Below are positions 9,935-19,399 of a stretch of 22,894 bases of DNA, piece after piece (within the stretch, counting starts at the first letter, position 1; every line of letters begins with the position of its first letter). The notes below the pieces were generated by a model, which had not been told where the DNA came from, searched no databases, and saw nothing but the letters and a program-made list of their open reading frames with translations. The stretch is taken from the NCBI RefSeq assembly GCF_000003605.2, contig NW_003137827.1, forward strand, positions 238,067-260,960. Direction: 5' to 3'. This stretch comes from Saccoglossus kowalevskii (taxonomy: Eukaryota > Hemichordata > Enteropneusta > Harrimaniidae). Both the position numbers and the translations under genes were made by a program.

Positions 9935-10640
9935 ATGGATATTGATAATAATAATGACCAAATTCACCCCAAACAAGTTATCCATGCTGCAGTCGTCATC
10001 TCTGGTCCCTTTGCCCACGTAATCAATTGTTCACTGAGCCAAGGAAAATGTCCTGACCCCCTCAAGGTTGCAAAAATTACCCCAATCTTCAAAAAAGTTT
10101 CAGTAACAAATGTCAGTAATTATCGTCCAATTTCCATTTTACCAATTTTTAGCAAAATTTATTGACTATTTAGAAAAAAAAAATATACACCCAATTTGGT
10201 TTTCGTAAAAACACAGTCCTAAGCTGGCTCTTGCAGACTAACACAGACATAGCTGCAAAACTTGACTAAGGATTCATCACTTTTGGCATTATTTTGATCT
10301 CAAAAAGGACTTCGACACTATTAATCATGACATCCTTATTTCCAAATTAGAGCATTATGGCATTAGGGGGCTCCCCTTTCATGGTTTAGAAACTATCTTT
10401 ACAATCGCCACCAATCAGTTACTTTAAATAACGTTTCATCGTCATACACTCTAATTAAATGTGGCGTCCCTCGAGGTACAGGGTCCTATTTTATTTCTAG
10501 TCTATATTAATGATATTGCAAATTTAACTAACGCATCATATTAATTGGAAACCCCACATTGACAAAGTCAGGAAAGTAGTTGCCCCCAAAGTTGGAATCA
10601 TTTCTCAAATTCGTCACTATGTTCCTAAATATATATTTCT
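9935..10640 (+). pseudogene. Decayed LINE reverse transcriptase fragment (CR1/L2/Jockey-like)
   Basis: The first open segment (9935-10165) ends with the RT1-type motif NYRPISILPIFSKIY. Further boxes follow in shifted frames: QFGFRKN-like near 10194-10215; motif A YFDLKKDFDTINHDILISKL at 10290-10350, with its catalytic Asp; and CGVPRG then GPILFLVYINDI near 10460-10520. The catalytic YADD/FADD box is missing. An internal deletion near 10545 joins NLTNAS directly to the C-terminal motif INWKPHIDKVRK. Several stops and frameshifts make it non-functional. The endonuclease domain is not seen, so this is a 5'-truncated or broken copy. The clade assignment rests on motif spacing and wording only. 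Confidence 0.85.
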
Positions 10641-10645
10641 CCATC

Positions 10646-10791
10646 GTCCGAATCGTACGGTTTCGCTAAAGCCGGCCATTCATAACCGACCCACGAATCC
10701 GTGCGTGATCGCGTTAGGAACAAACTGTATTTCACTGCAGTTAAATTGAGTCATTTGATTGGGCGCGCAAAAGAGCTGGCGCCACCAATCA
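10646..10791. repeat. Repeat with GTCCGAATCGYACGGT motif and CCAAT hairpin, copy 1
   Basis: Motif at 10646-10661, then a hairpin TGATTGG...CCAATCA (10756-10791) with an inner GGCGC/GCGCC stem. The same two parts, in the same order, recur at 14791-14893 with shorter spacing. Probably remnants of one repeat family. Confidence 0.4.
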
Positions 10792-10982
10792 GCGTGTATG
10801 CATGCGTGAATGCATGTGTTACATTTACATAATTTATGTTGAGACAGTTGATGTGCAATGTGTATTCGATTTTTTTGTTTTTTATGTATCTAAAGACTTC
10901 AAATTTGTTATTGCTATTATAGTACTCATTACATGCTTTAACTATGTCTTGGGCATCTTAGCTTAATACTACTTTATTATAT

Positions 10983-11191
10983 ATTGTAAAATGGTTAATT
11001 ATTCACTGGGTTTTAACTTAGCTTATTTCGCTGGCTGGAAAATGCGCCAAATTAAAACCCAGTGAATATGTAAAATTTAGCATAGAACAAATAATATAAA
11101 TGATAAAACTGTGAATTTAAAACCCACTGAATATGCCAGAAATGGTAAATCAGTTAAAATTTAAACCCAGTGAAAATTAGTCATTTTACAG
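10983..11191. mobile_element. MITE with TGTAAAATG termini
   Basis: About 209 bp with terminal inverted repeats of about 35 bp: TTGTAAAATGGTTAATTATT at the left, and CTGTAAAATGACTAATTTTC as the reverse complement at the right, both running into TTCACTGGGTTT. The motif AAACCCA(G/C)TGAA occurs four times in all, once inverted. TA on both flanks suggests a TA target site. There is no coding capacity. Confidence 0.75.
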
Positions 11192-11303
11192 TATCTTGGA
11201 TCATTGATCACAGACTAGATTATTTTGAATAAACTAGTTCTGTGACCCCACTAGAAACAACAATATATACTATATTACTATTACTATCATTGTAATTACT
11301 ACT

Positions 11304-11305
<2 letters not shown>

Positions 11306-11339
<34 letters not shown>

Positions 11340-11341
11340 TA
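11306..11341. repeat. (TTTA)n microsatellite
   Basis: About nine uninterrupted ATTT repeats. Absent from the equivalent place in unit 2 (about 12800-12830), so it expanded or replaced sequence after the duplication. Confidence 0.95.
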
Positions 11342-11713
11342 AAATTAGCATAAGTATCGCCAAATAATGTGACTTATGCATTCAGTTTATTAGGTTTTGA
11401 CCTGCGCTAATTTTAGTAACTGAGAGAATGCGATCGACACAATTTGTAGTAACGCACGGCATATTTTGTAATAAATAAACTTCGTTGTTTTATAATAAGT
11501 TGCTACGCAACATGTGTATATTTGCAAAGCACAGTAATATAGTTGTCCAATAAGCCAATGCAAGAATTAGTATGTAAACGTAAAAAGGAGAATGAGTGTA
11601 GACGACGGATGCGGGTAACAATCTGTGATGACATCGGCAATAAGTCCATTTCCAATTCCATACTCTATCGTTTCCCATGATGCTTAGAGAGAGGTCACGC
11701 TACGTCTAGTACA

Positions 11714-11806
11714 TATATAAACATTTGGTACAGAAAGCAGCACTGAAACAAGTACTATACACAGCAAGCTCTGTTTTTTTCCAGAAACCAGCCATTTAGG
11801 GTGAGT
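11714..11806 (+). promoter_or_regulatory. Possible TATA box plus first-exon donor, unit 1
   Basis: TATATAAA at 11714-11721, then a splice-donor-like TAGG|GTGAGT at 11801. Unit 2 keeps the pair with a better donor, AAG|GTGAGT. No downstream coding exon is recognised, so a promoter with a short non-coding exon is only a suggestion. Confidence 0.25.
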
Positions 11807-11838
11807 TTTCTCAATATTGTCCAATATGATTAACTTAA

Positions 11839-11963
11839 AGAGCGGCAGTCGTCGCGCCGCGTCTTGTTCGATATGGGATTCATAGCGACGTATACAACAC
11901 GTGTAAAATACATAGTTTATTTACATGAAATTCGAACATGCGCTGCGCGACGACCACCGCGCT
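11839..11963. mobile_element. TTAA-type MITE, copy B1 (inside unit 1)
   Basis: 125 bp flanked by intact TTAA on both sides (11835-11838, 11964-11967). Terminal inverted repeats of about 33 bp: AGAGCGGCAGTCGTCGCGCC and, reverse-complemented, AGCGCGGTGGTCGTCGCGCA. A TTAA target site is known for piggyBac, Kolobok and Sola3 elements. No transposase is present to choose between them. Confidence 0.8.
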
Positions 11964-12712
11964 TTAAACCTTTGTTAGATTGGTTCATAATGTGTTTTAA
12001 TTACAAAGGAAGTCTTTATTTTTTTTAAATGACTTAAACTGTTCTTTCATTAGATTGGCTAAATTAGCAAAACAAGTTGTTGGAATGATAATAATAATAA
12101 ACTAACCATGGGTAAAACAATTATTGGATTACAACAGTGATTCCAAAAAATATTTATAATAAAACAAAATACCACGCAGCACTGGCCTATATCGAAAGTG
12201 CTGTCCCGTCCACTCATTCAAGTAGTTGTAGGATGAGAGGACACCATTTAACTAAATGGAATATTTTGAGAGTGTGTAAATGGCGAAATCCATTAAATAC
12301 TACCATTAGACTGACAGTGGCTAATACCGACATTTGCTTTACACGGACGTGCTCTCATCACAATATGGTGTATACGCGCATTATTGTAATAACGGTAGAA
12401 TATTTAATGGTTGCGCCATCTGGCACATTACGGTAATTAAACCTGGCACGTGCTGTAATGATGACGAACTCTGTAAAATCATTTGGATTTTGTACTGGGC
12501 ATTAAACATCCATTAACAAGGTAGAAATCAACGTAAAAATAGACGAGTAAAACAAATGTTTGAGGAAGTAGTTTGTGACGTAAACGCTATTCATTTGCAT
12601 ATTATATCGATTACTCTTTTCAGTACCTCGAATAGAAAACGCGCGCGTCTTTGGAACGTTTTCTCGGGTTTCGCGCATTGCATCAATAGAAAAGGTCGAC
12701 ATAGCATATTTT

Positions 12713-12735
12713 ATGGTCGTTCTGCCAAGGTCTGT
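12713..12735 (+). repeat. Short dispersed repeat at the unit junction
   Basis: ATGGTCGTTCTGCCAAGGTC continuing TGT. It recurs with one mismatch at 15171-15193, outside the tandem array. It overlaps the start of unit 2. Confidence 0.7.
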
Positions 12736-13261
12736 GACCCCACCAGAAACAACAATATATACTATATTACTATTACTATCATTGTAATTACTACTATTAT
12801 TAATTTTAGTATTTATTTATAATTGTTTACTCCATGTATACACTGTTTCTGGTGAAATACATTTCATTGGATCATGTTAAAAATAATTAGCATAAGTATC
12901 GCCAAATAATGTGACGTATGCATTCAGTTTATTAGGTTTTGACGTGCGCTAATTTTAGTAACTAAGAGAATGCGATCGACACAATTTGTAGTAACGCACG
13001 GCATATTTTGTAATAAATAAACTTCGTTATTTTATGATAAGTTGCTACGCAACATGTGTATATTTGCAAAGCACAGTAATATAGTTGTCCAATAAAAACA
13101 AGCCAATGCAAGAATTAGTATGTAAACGTAAAAACGGGAATGAGTGTAAACGACGGATGCGGGTAACAATCTGTGATGACATCGGCAATAAGTCCATTTC
13201 CAATTCCATACTCTATCGTTTCCCATGATGCTTAGAGAGAGGTCACGCTACGTATAGTACA

Positions 13262-13361
13262 TATATAAATAAACATTTGGTACAGAAAGCAGCACTGAAA
13301 CAAGTACTATACACAGCAAGCTCTGTTGTTTTTTTTCAGAAACCAGCCATTTAAGGTGAGT
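13262..13361 (+). promoter_or_regulatory. Possible TATA box plus first-exon donor, unit 2
   Basis: TATATAAA at 13262-13269 and a consensus donor AAG|GTGAGT at 13356. Parallel to unit 1, with a 4-bp AATA gain after the TATA box. Confidence 0.25.
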
Positions 13362-13393
13362 TTTCTCAATATTTTCCAATGTGATTAACTTAA

Positions 13394-13522
13394 AGAGCGG
13401 CAGTCGTCGCGCCGCGTCTTGTTCGATATGGAATTCATAGCGACGTATACAACACGTGTAAAATACACGTAAAAATTATTTACATGAAATTCGAACATGC
13501 GCTGCGCGACGACCACCGCGCT
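13394..13522. mobile_element. TTAA-type MITE, copy B2 (inside unit 2)
   Basis: Duplicate of copy B1 carried along with the unit, again flanked by TTAA. The central part differs by a small insertion near 13465-13475. Confidence 0.8.
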
Positions 13523-14221
13523 TTAAACCTTTGTTAGATTGGTTCATAATGTGTTTTAATTACAAAGGAAGTCTTTATTTTTTTTAAATGACTTAAATTG
13601 TTCATTCATTAGATTGGCTAAATTAGCAAAACAAGTTGTTGGAATGATAATAATCATAAACTAACCATGAGTAAAACAATTATTGGATTACAACAGTGAT
13701 TCCAAAAAATATTTATAATAAAACAAAATACCACGCAGCACTGGCCTATATCGAAAGTGCTGTACTGTCCACTCATTCAAGTAGTTGTAGAATGAGAGGA
13801 CACCATTTAACTAAATGAAATATTTTGAGTGTGTAAATGGCGAAATCCATTAAATACTACCATTAGACTGACAGTGGCTAATATCGACATTTGCTTTACA
13901 CGGACGTGCTCTCATCACAATATGGTGTATACGCGCACATTGTAATAACGATAGAATAATTAGCGGTTGTGCCATATGGCACATTACGGTAACTAAACCT
14001 GGCACGTGCTGTAATGATGACGAACTTTGTAAAATCATTTGGATTTTGTACTGGGCATTAAACATCAATTAACAAGGTAGAAATCAACGTAAAAATAGAC
14101 GAGTAAAACAAATTTTTGAGGAAGTATTTTGTGGCGTAAACGCTATTCATTTGCATATTATCAGTACCTCGAATAGAAAACGCGCGCGTCTTTGGAACGT
14201 TTTCTCGCATTACATCAATAG

Positions 14222-14253
14222 AAAAGGTCGACATAGTCGGCATTTGCACAACT
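14222..14253 (+). repeat. 32-bp perfect repeat, copy 1
   Basis: AAAAGGTCGACATAGTCGGC followed by ATTTGCACAACT. Identical to 15755-15786. The first half is also the end of unit 1 (12690-12704), so it spans the right border of the tandem array. Confidence 0.8.
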
Positions 14254-14790
14254 GGTCGACGTTTTTCCCGAGTTTGTTTTATCACGTATTAATTTGTAAG
14301 AAGTTGTCCAAAGTATGTTGAAATATTTGAGTAAGTGCAAATGTTAATCTTATTATATCTTAGATAGAGTTCCACTCAGTTTATTTTTTTTTATTTTTAT
14401 TTTTTGGTAGACCAAAATAGTTGCAATGCAAAAATGGGACCCTTTCAGTTTGTATTCGATGTAGGATGGCTGTCAAATCACGCGACTCATCGCAATCATC
14501 TCTTTTTATATTCAATACAATTAGTATATATATGTTACACAAATTTTTGACCTAAATTTTATGTCGCTTGAGCGAACGAAAATGACTTTGGCGTTTCACA
14601 TGGGTATTTTTTGGGAAAAATCCAACATAGCGACAAAAGTAACACAATTGCTAGAGATTGTAAAAGTACGTGATATACAAATTTCAGATTTATATAATCC
14701 CTTTTACTAGCGGATCGCTTATGTTACCCGAAGGCAAACCCCGCGTTTATACCAACAAAAAAAAACAAAAAAAACAACCGTAGTGTCATG

Positions 14791-14893
14791 GTCCGAATCG
14801 CACGGTCCCGTGTCTTCGACCTAGAGGCCTCTAATTGCGTATCATAAGCAGTGAGATCTGATTGGACGCGCCTCGAAACAAGGCGCCCAATCA
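14791..14893. repeat. Repeat with GTCCGAATCGYACGGT motif and CCAAT hairpin, copy 2
   Basis: Motif at 14791-14806. The hairpin at 14859-14893 has TGATTGG paired with CCAATCA and an inner GCGCCT/AGGCGC stem. Same arrangement as at 10646-10791. Confidence 0.4.
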
Positions 14894-15170
14894 GCTTGGA
14901 CGTACCAAATTATAGAACAAAATTCCACTTCCTGTTTTTGTCGCTATGAAAACATCCTTCCCACACAAAACTGCGTCGATTGCCTGTACCTGATGAGGCT
15001 TGAAGGCAAAAACACCGCAATTTTATTAGCACAAATATCACGATTCATGGCCGCCGCCACTTTGTTTAAAATGAAACACCAAAGAGAGATTTGTAACACG
15101 CAAACTGATTGAACAATGATTAGCCGCAACTGACTAATGGGGGCGCTGTTAGAATACGCATACTTATTTG

Positions 15171-15193
15171 ATGGTCGTTTTGCCAAGGTCTGT
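15171..15193 (+). repeat. Short dispersed repeat, second copy
   Basis: Matches the junction repeat at 12713-12735 with one C-to-T difference. Flanks are unrelated. Confidence 0.65.
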
Positions 15194-15510
15194 TTAGAGG
15201 CTTGGCCGAATAAACTTAGACCATGGCTAGCGAAGATGCCGTAGTGTCTAATCGATATTTTTTCTAGCTCACAGGGGATTCCACAAACCAATCTCCACAC
15301 ACAAGTCCTACAGCTGACGTAATATGTGTGAGCCCTCATAGCCGCGTTTCAAGTCTCACTGTGGCAAATAACATCCGATCGAAACATATGCGGATTGCTA
15401 GAAATAAATGCAGAAATGTAATAGATATACGACATCGGTTAGAATTACTATTGCCACACTAGAAAATTGCACGTCAATTTCAAACTCAAAGAAAGCTACA
15501 TTACCCTGTT

Positions 15511-15523
15511 GGGGGGGGGGGGG
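15511..15523 (+). repeat. Poly(G) tract of 13
   Basis: Thirteen G followed by CGG. An isolated homopolymer in AT-rich sequence; its length may be affected by sequencing error. Confidence 0.9.
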
Positions 15524-15754
15524 CGGTGTTGTGCTATGATAACAATTATTTTTCAACACCTCATAAACGAGGGCGCTCTTCACTAACAAAAGCTATATAC
15601 GTTATTACACAGGCGCAAAAACCTGACCATATATGGGAAAAAAGACACATTCCAATCTCTAATTTCTACGATTGTATTTTATGAGCACTATTACACAATA
15701 TAGCTGCATGACATACCGTCTTAACCTTCTGCCGTCTATTGTGTGGTATGTAAA

Positions 15755-15786
15755 AAAAGGTCGACATAGTCGGCATTTGCACAACT
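15755..15786 (+). repeat. 32-bp perfect repeat, copy 2
   Basis: Identical to 14222-14253. Flanking sequences differ on both sides. Confidence 0.8.
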
Positions 15787-16230
15787 CAACCAAAGTGCTT
15801 GTAAATATGCAAATTACGTCATTGAAAAATGAATTTTTGCCACGGCCATTCTTTTGAAAAAAAAAACACTGCTTATTCAAACGTATTTTCACTTCGATAT
15901 CAACAAATAAATAAATATGTTTTTTTGACACCAAGACTCAGAACGTGTCATTTCAGGGAGAATCTTCATTCTTTTTTTCTCAGTTGTTTGTAGTTGCAAC
16001 AAAGTTGTTTTTAATATATTGCACACAAAAGCCACTGGTTTGATTTGCTCTCTTAGGCCAAAACAATTTTCTGTTTGAAGCCTGCGGCATTTTACGCATT
16101 TTATTTTCCAATTTGCATACCGGTAAAGTACGCCACATATGGCAGGGTGGGGAAATGTTTTGTTTCCTTTTTGTTTCATTTCAGAAAATGATTTGTTGCT
16201 CTTTTAATGCATGTACTCGAAAACATTTAA

Positions 16231-16400
16231 AAGACGGTGGCCTTCGCGCCGCGCAAGTGCGACATGTGTGTTGATAAACATCGTTAAATGCGCTTTTCTA
16301 ATCACGAAATCACGGGTACGAGTTTTGACCTGGGCGCGACGTGCACTGTCGGTGACTTTTTTGATACCTTCTAGTCACCAACGTGTCTTCACTCGTACAA
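16231..16400. mobile_element. TTAA-type MITE, copy C (partial)
   Basis: Starts right after TTAA (16227-16230) with AAGACGGTGGCCTTCGCGCC. It continues with sequence matching the reverse complement of copy A, for example GCGCTTTTCTAATCAC and TTTTGACCTGGGCGCGAC. The match fades after about 16400 and no right terminal repeat is seen. A truncated relative of copy A in the opposite orientation. Confidence 0.7.
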
Positions 16401-18350
16401 ACGCAGCTGCAGGACACACCGCATAACATATGAATAAAACTTACATACAGCACAAAAGGAGGTAAATGCCGTGTCATATAGCTATTGTATAACAGTCCCC
16501 ATAGAGTCTACCAGAGTATTTTCGTAAGTTAAGGGCCTGGTGCATATCTGTTCTCAAATGTGCCATGACGCAATAAAAACAAAATTTATGCAGAGCTTTA
16601 TTCAATAGTAAATTGTCTAACAATTCTCTCCTGAGAAATTGTTGTTGCAAAGGTCCAACAACTTGCATCACTACAAAATATCAGAGTCACGGGTGATGAT
16701 TTTTCGAGAAATTAATTAAATGGAATATTTAACTTCGTTAGATATTTTGTTTGTTTTTTATTCAAAAAAGTAACACGGATTTTACAGCTTAGATTTTTCT
16801 TCAACAATTACTTTTTCAATGAACTGACAAATCGGTAATACTAGCTGTATTTTAAAGCTAACCTAGTAATCTTTCTACTTCAAGTTAGGGAAACTCAGCA
16901 CGTTCTTTACTAGGGTCAATTCAAAACAGAAGCAGCTCAGTTTTAATAACAAGAAAAAGGAGGCTTATTCACGAGGCCGTGGACAAATATGTGACACCCC
17001 AAGGTAACTGTGGCAAAATACGGTTGACCCTCTGAATTAGAGTAATTTGAGGAGTACCGCCTCAATCGAGAGTAGTCCAGAACACGTCACGGCTTTGACG
17101 TTAAAACACTTAGTGTTTATCGACCAATCTTAACGGTCAACTGCAGGACTCTTTGTATATTACATGGTCTGTTTGCGAGTCTGACAAGTCTTCTCAAGTC
17201 AAATTCTAAATTTATTTGTCTAGGTCTTGTTTACACATAGGTTCCCATAAATTATCTATGATCTTCATACAGATCACGTGACACCAAAGGTGAAACACTG
17301 ACGGAAATTTACAGCGCTAAAAATAAACAATGGCTGGGGTGGAAATCTGAGTTCACACACTGGACGATATGACAGACACGCTGACACGAGGGCTTTATCT
17401 TATATTCTGAAAAACTAGACCTCTGCAGCTGACCCCTTTTAAAACCATTCAAAGCCTTTTCAATTGAAAACTTCTCCCCAATGATGTTCTTATAGATAAT
17501 GTTAACAATGGGTGGCTGTGAATATGCATAGATATAGAAAAAAATGATTGTTAATAGTTTAAGAACGTTTATTTCTTGATTTCCAATAGTTTATTTTAAT
17601 CAGTGGACCACTCCTAATACAGACTATTGGAATCGTTGACCCCGGTACTGAACCCCTGTACAAAAAATAAATAAAAAGCGAACCCATTTTGGCGACATAC
17701 TTTTGTATACCTTTTCAGACGAGGTGCTAACCGTGCTAACAAAAGAGTGATTTGCGGTTGTGACATGTGTTTTGTCTCCCCTGAAACGCTTTGCAACCCA
17801 CGGTATTACTATTATGTAAACTCGTCATACACCTCTGCACATTTTGTCAAAAACTTGACTCTCGGAGACTTACTAGAAACTGGGAATAAGTTGACGCAAT
17901 GTTATGCAAAAACGAAAATCATATCACGACAAGTGTTATTTTATTTTATTTTATTTCCATGAAATATTGAATAAATTATTTTCAGTATAATAATATTGTA
18001 CAGGCTACTACAACTTCTTTTTATCACGTGTCTGTTTTTTTTTTGGCAAAAATTGATGTGTATACGAGTCAGCGACTTGTTTTTTTTGTTTGAGCCCCAA
18101 ATTGCGTTGTCAAGTCGAAACCAGCATATTCTTACAATTTGCATCAAAACAGACGATTTTCTTCAACGCATAAATCATCCTCTTGTATTATATTTAGCAC
18201 TGTTCACGTAGCGAAGCAAATTCACTATAGAGTAGGGATTGCTAGCACAATAATTTAATCAACGTAGTGATTTGATGCTAGTGTCACAGAATCATTCAGG
18301 AGACAGGGTATAGTTGTAGTTATAACATACGCCATTAATTGTGAAGGATT
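16401..18350. other. No gene recognised
   Basis: AT-rich sequence with short chance ORFs on both strands, several poly(T) runs and no family signature. No RNA gene is seen. Confidence 0.45.
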
Positions 18351-18374
18351 CAGCCGCCCCTCGAAAAAAATGTT

Positions 18375-18543
18375 GGGGGGCTTTGCCCCCTAAAATCCGT
18401 AAAAGCTGTAACCCTTTGTGTCAGCAAAATTTGCCCCCTCAAAATGCAAGGGACTAGATTTCAATTTTTTAAGGGGAAACAGGTCCTCGGACCTCCTAGT
18501 AAGGCCGCGCCTTCGGCGCGAGGGATGGCGAGCAGATCTCGCC
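18375..18543. repeat. Run of four perfect short hairpins
   Basis: Hairpins at 18375-18391 (GGGGGC TTT GCCCCC), 18481-18494 (AGGTCC TC GGACCT), 18506-18520 (CGCGCC TTC GGCGCG) and 18527-18543 (GGCGAG CAGAT CTCGCC). The last three fall within 63 bases. GC content is far above the surroundings. This looks like a structured repeat; the family is not recognised. Confidence 0.7.
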
Positions 18544-18977
18544 CCCTGCAACATTTCGAAACCTTACAATACTGAAAACGGAATACGGAAAAAGGGTGTA
18601 GCAATTACATACGCGTCGGCTAACTGAAAATGTTATTAACGTATGAATGTGAATATAAACTGGGGATTTTACATATGAACAGATGACTATTACTAATAGA
18701 TTTATAGTCCCCTCGCCCAGGATAGTTGTCAATCCCCACATGGACCCACCCAGTTGGATCCAGGCATCCAACCAAGACCGATATCGCGTTTATTTTTTAG
18801 CACTAGTCGACCCCGTCCCAACTCTGTATCGTGATATCTAACGTAATCGCGCCTAATGATTCGTAGTATGTTATTGTCTATTGTATGTATCAATTAAAAT
18901 TTGATTATACATTAATCATAACCTAAAAAAAACTTTTTTGCAGATTGAAGGGGTTAATTTAGAACACTTTTCATCAC

Positions 18978-19370
18978 TTGACTACGACCATGACTAATAA
19001 TACGTATTTCACACCAATGATATCACCGATGTCATCACAGAATATGCCGAGTTACAAGCATTCTTCGTCCGTACTCAATACATATATTTACACGTGCATT
19101 GATCGGCTTACTTATTTGCGAAAAAAAAGGTTTTTATTTGCAACGAATTTAAATATGAATAATATTTACGAAATGTACGTAACATATGGTACAGACAGTT
19201 CCATTACTATGTATGACAAGTTTATACAAACTATTGATTTCATTAAAAATGCATCCGATCGCATTCTCCCAGTTATTACACAGTTGCGCAACCGTTGTTT
19301 CGTCATATTAATAATGTCTGTGGCCCTAATCGGATTTGTGAGTTCCATTCCCAGGGTTGGCAGTGCGTAA
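18978..19370 (+). CDS. Unrecognised 130-residue ORF (doubtful)
   Basis: Opens with a Thr/Met/Ser-rich segment and ends with a hydrophobic stretch (CFVILIMSVALIGFVSS) that could be a membrane segment. I recognise no domain, clear promoter or splice signals around it. Length alone is not convincing in AT-rich sequence, and it may be chance. Confidence 0.12.
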   Translation: MTTTMTNNTYFTPMISPMSSQNMPSYKHSSSVLNTYIYTCIDRLTYLRKKRFLFATNLNMNNIYEMYVTYGTDSSITMYDKFIQTIDFIKNASDRILPVITQLRNRCFVILIMSVALIGFVSSIPRVGSA

Positions 19371-19399
19371 ACAATACAAAACCCTCGTCGCAACGTCCA

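Larger units (their letters stand above)
11239..12704. repeat. Tandem repeat unit 1 (about 1.47 kb)
   Basis: Runs from CTGTGACCCCA to GGTCGACATAG and is repeated directly at 12731-14236, an offset of 1492 at the start. Identity is estimated by eye at about 95% outside indels. Differences include a (TTTA)n tract here in place of about 70 bp present in unit 2. It contains a TTAA MITE, a TATATAAA box and a GTTGCTACGCAAC palindrome (11499-11511). Its ORFs are short and not convincing. Confidence 0.9.
12731..14236. repeat. Tandem repeat unit 2 (about 1.51 kb)
   Basis: Direct copy of 11239-12704. It carries indels relative to unit 1, including loss of 15 bp near 14160 and 9 bp near 14208, and a 6-bp gain near 13096. 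Only 26 bases separate the units. The copies are close enough for unequal exchange. Confidence 0.9.

Noticed and set aside
11490..13226. 62- and 64-residue minus-strand ORFs kept in both units with good start context
   Set aside because: Too few differences to show coding constraint, and no recognised domain; they overlap the promoter-like block on the other strand.
11239..14236. The two 1.5-kb units as LTRs of a retroelement
   Set aside because: Only 26 bases lie between them, the ends are not TG...CA, and there is no primer-binding site or gag/pol.
14222..14253. Similarity of ATAGTCGGCATTTGCA to the 3' part of U4 snRNA
   Set aside because: Only about 15 bases agree; none of the rest of U4, nor a proper Sm site, is present.
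12502..14285. Related minus-strand ORFs in the two tandem units (12502-12702 and 14058-14285), with both indels multiples of three
   Set aside because: All five substitutions I could place change the residue and none is silent, so there is no sign of protein selection. The similarity comes from the duplication.
14944..15339. 131-residue minus-strand ORF
   Set aside because: It runs through the dispersed repeat at 15171-15193 and has no domain.
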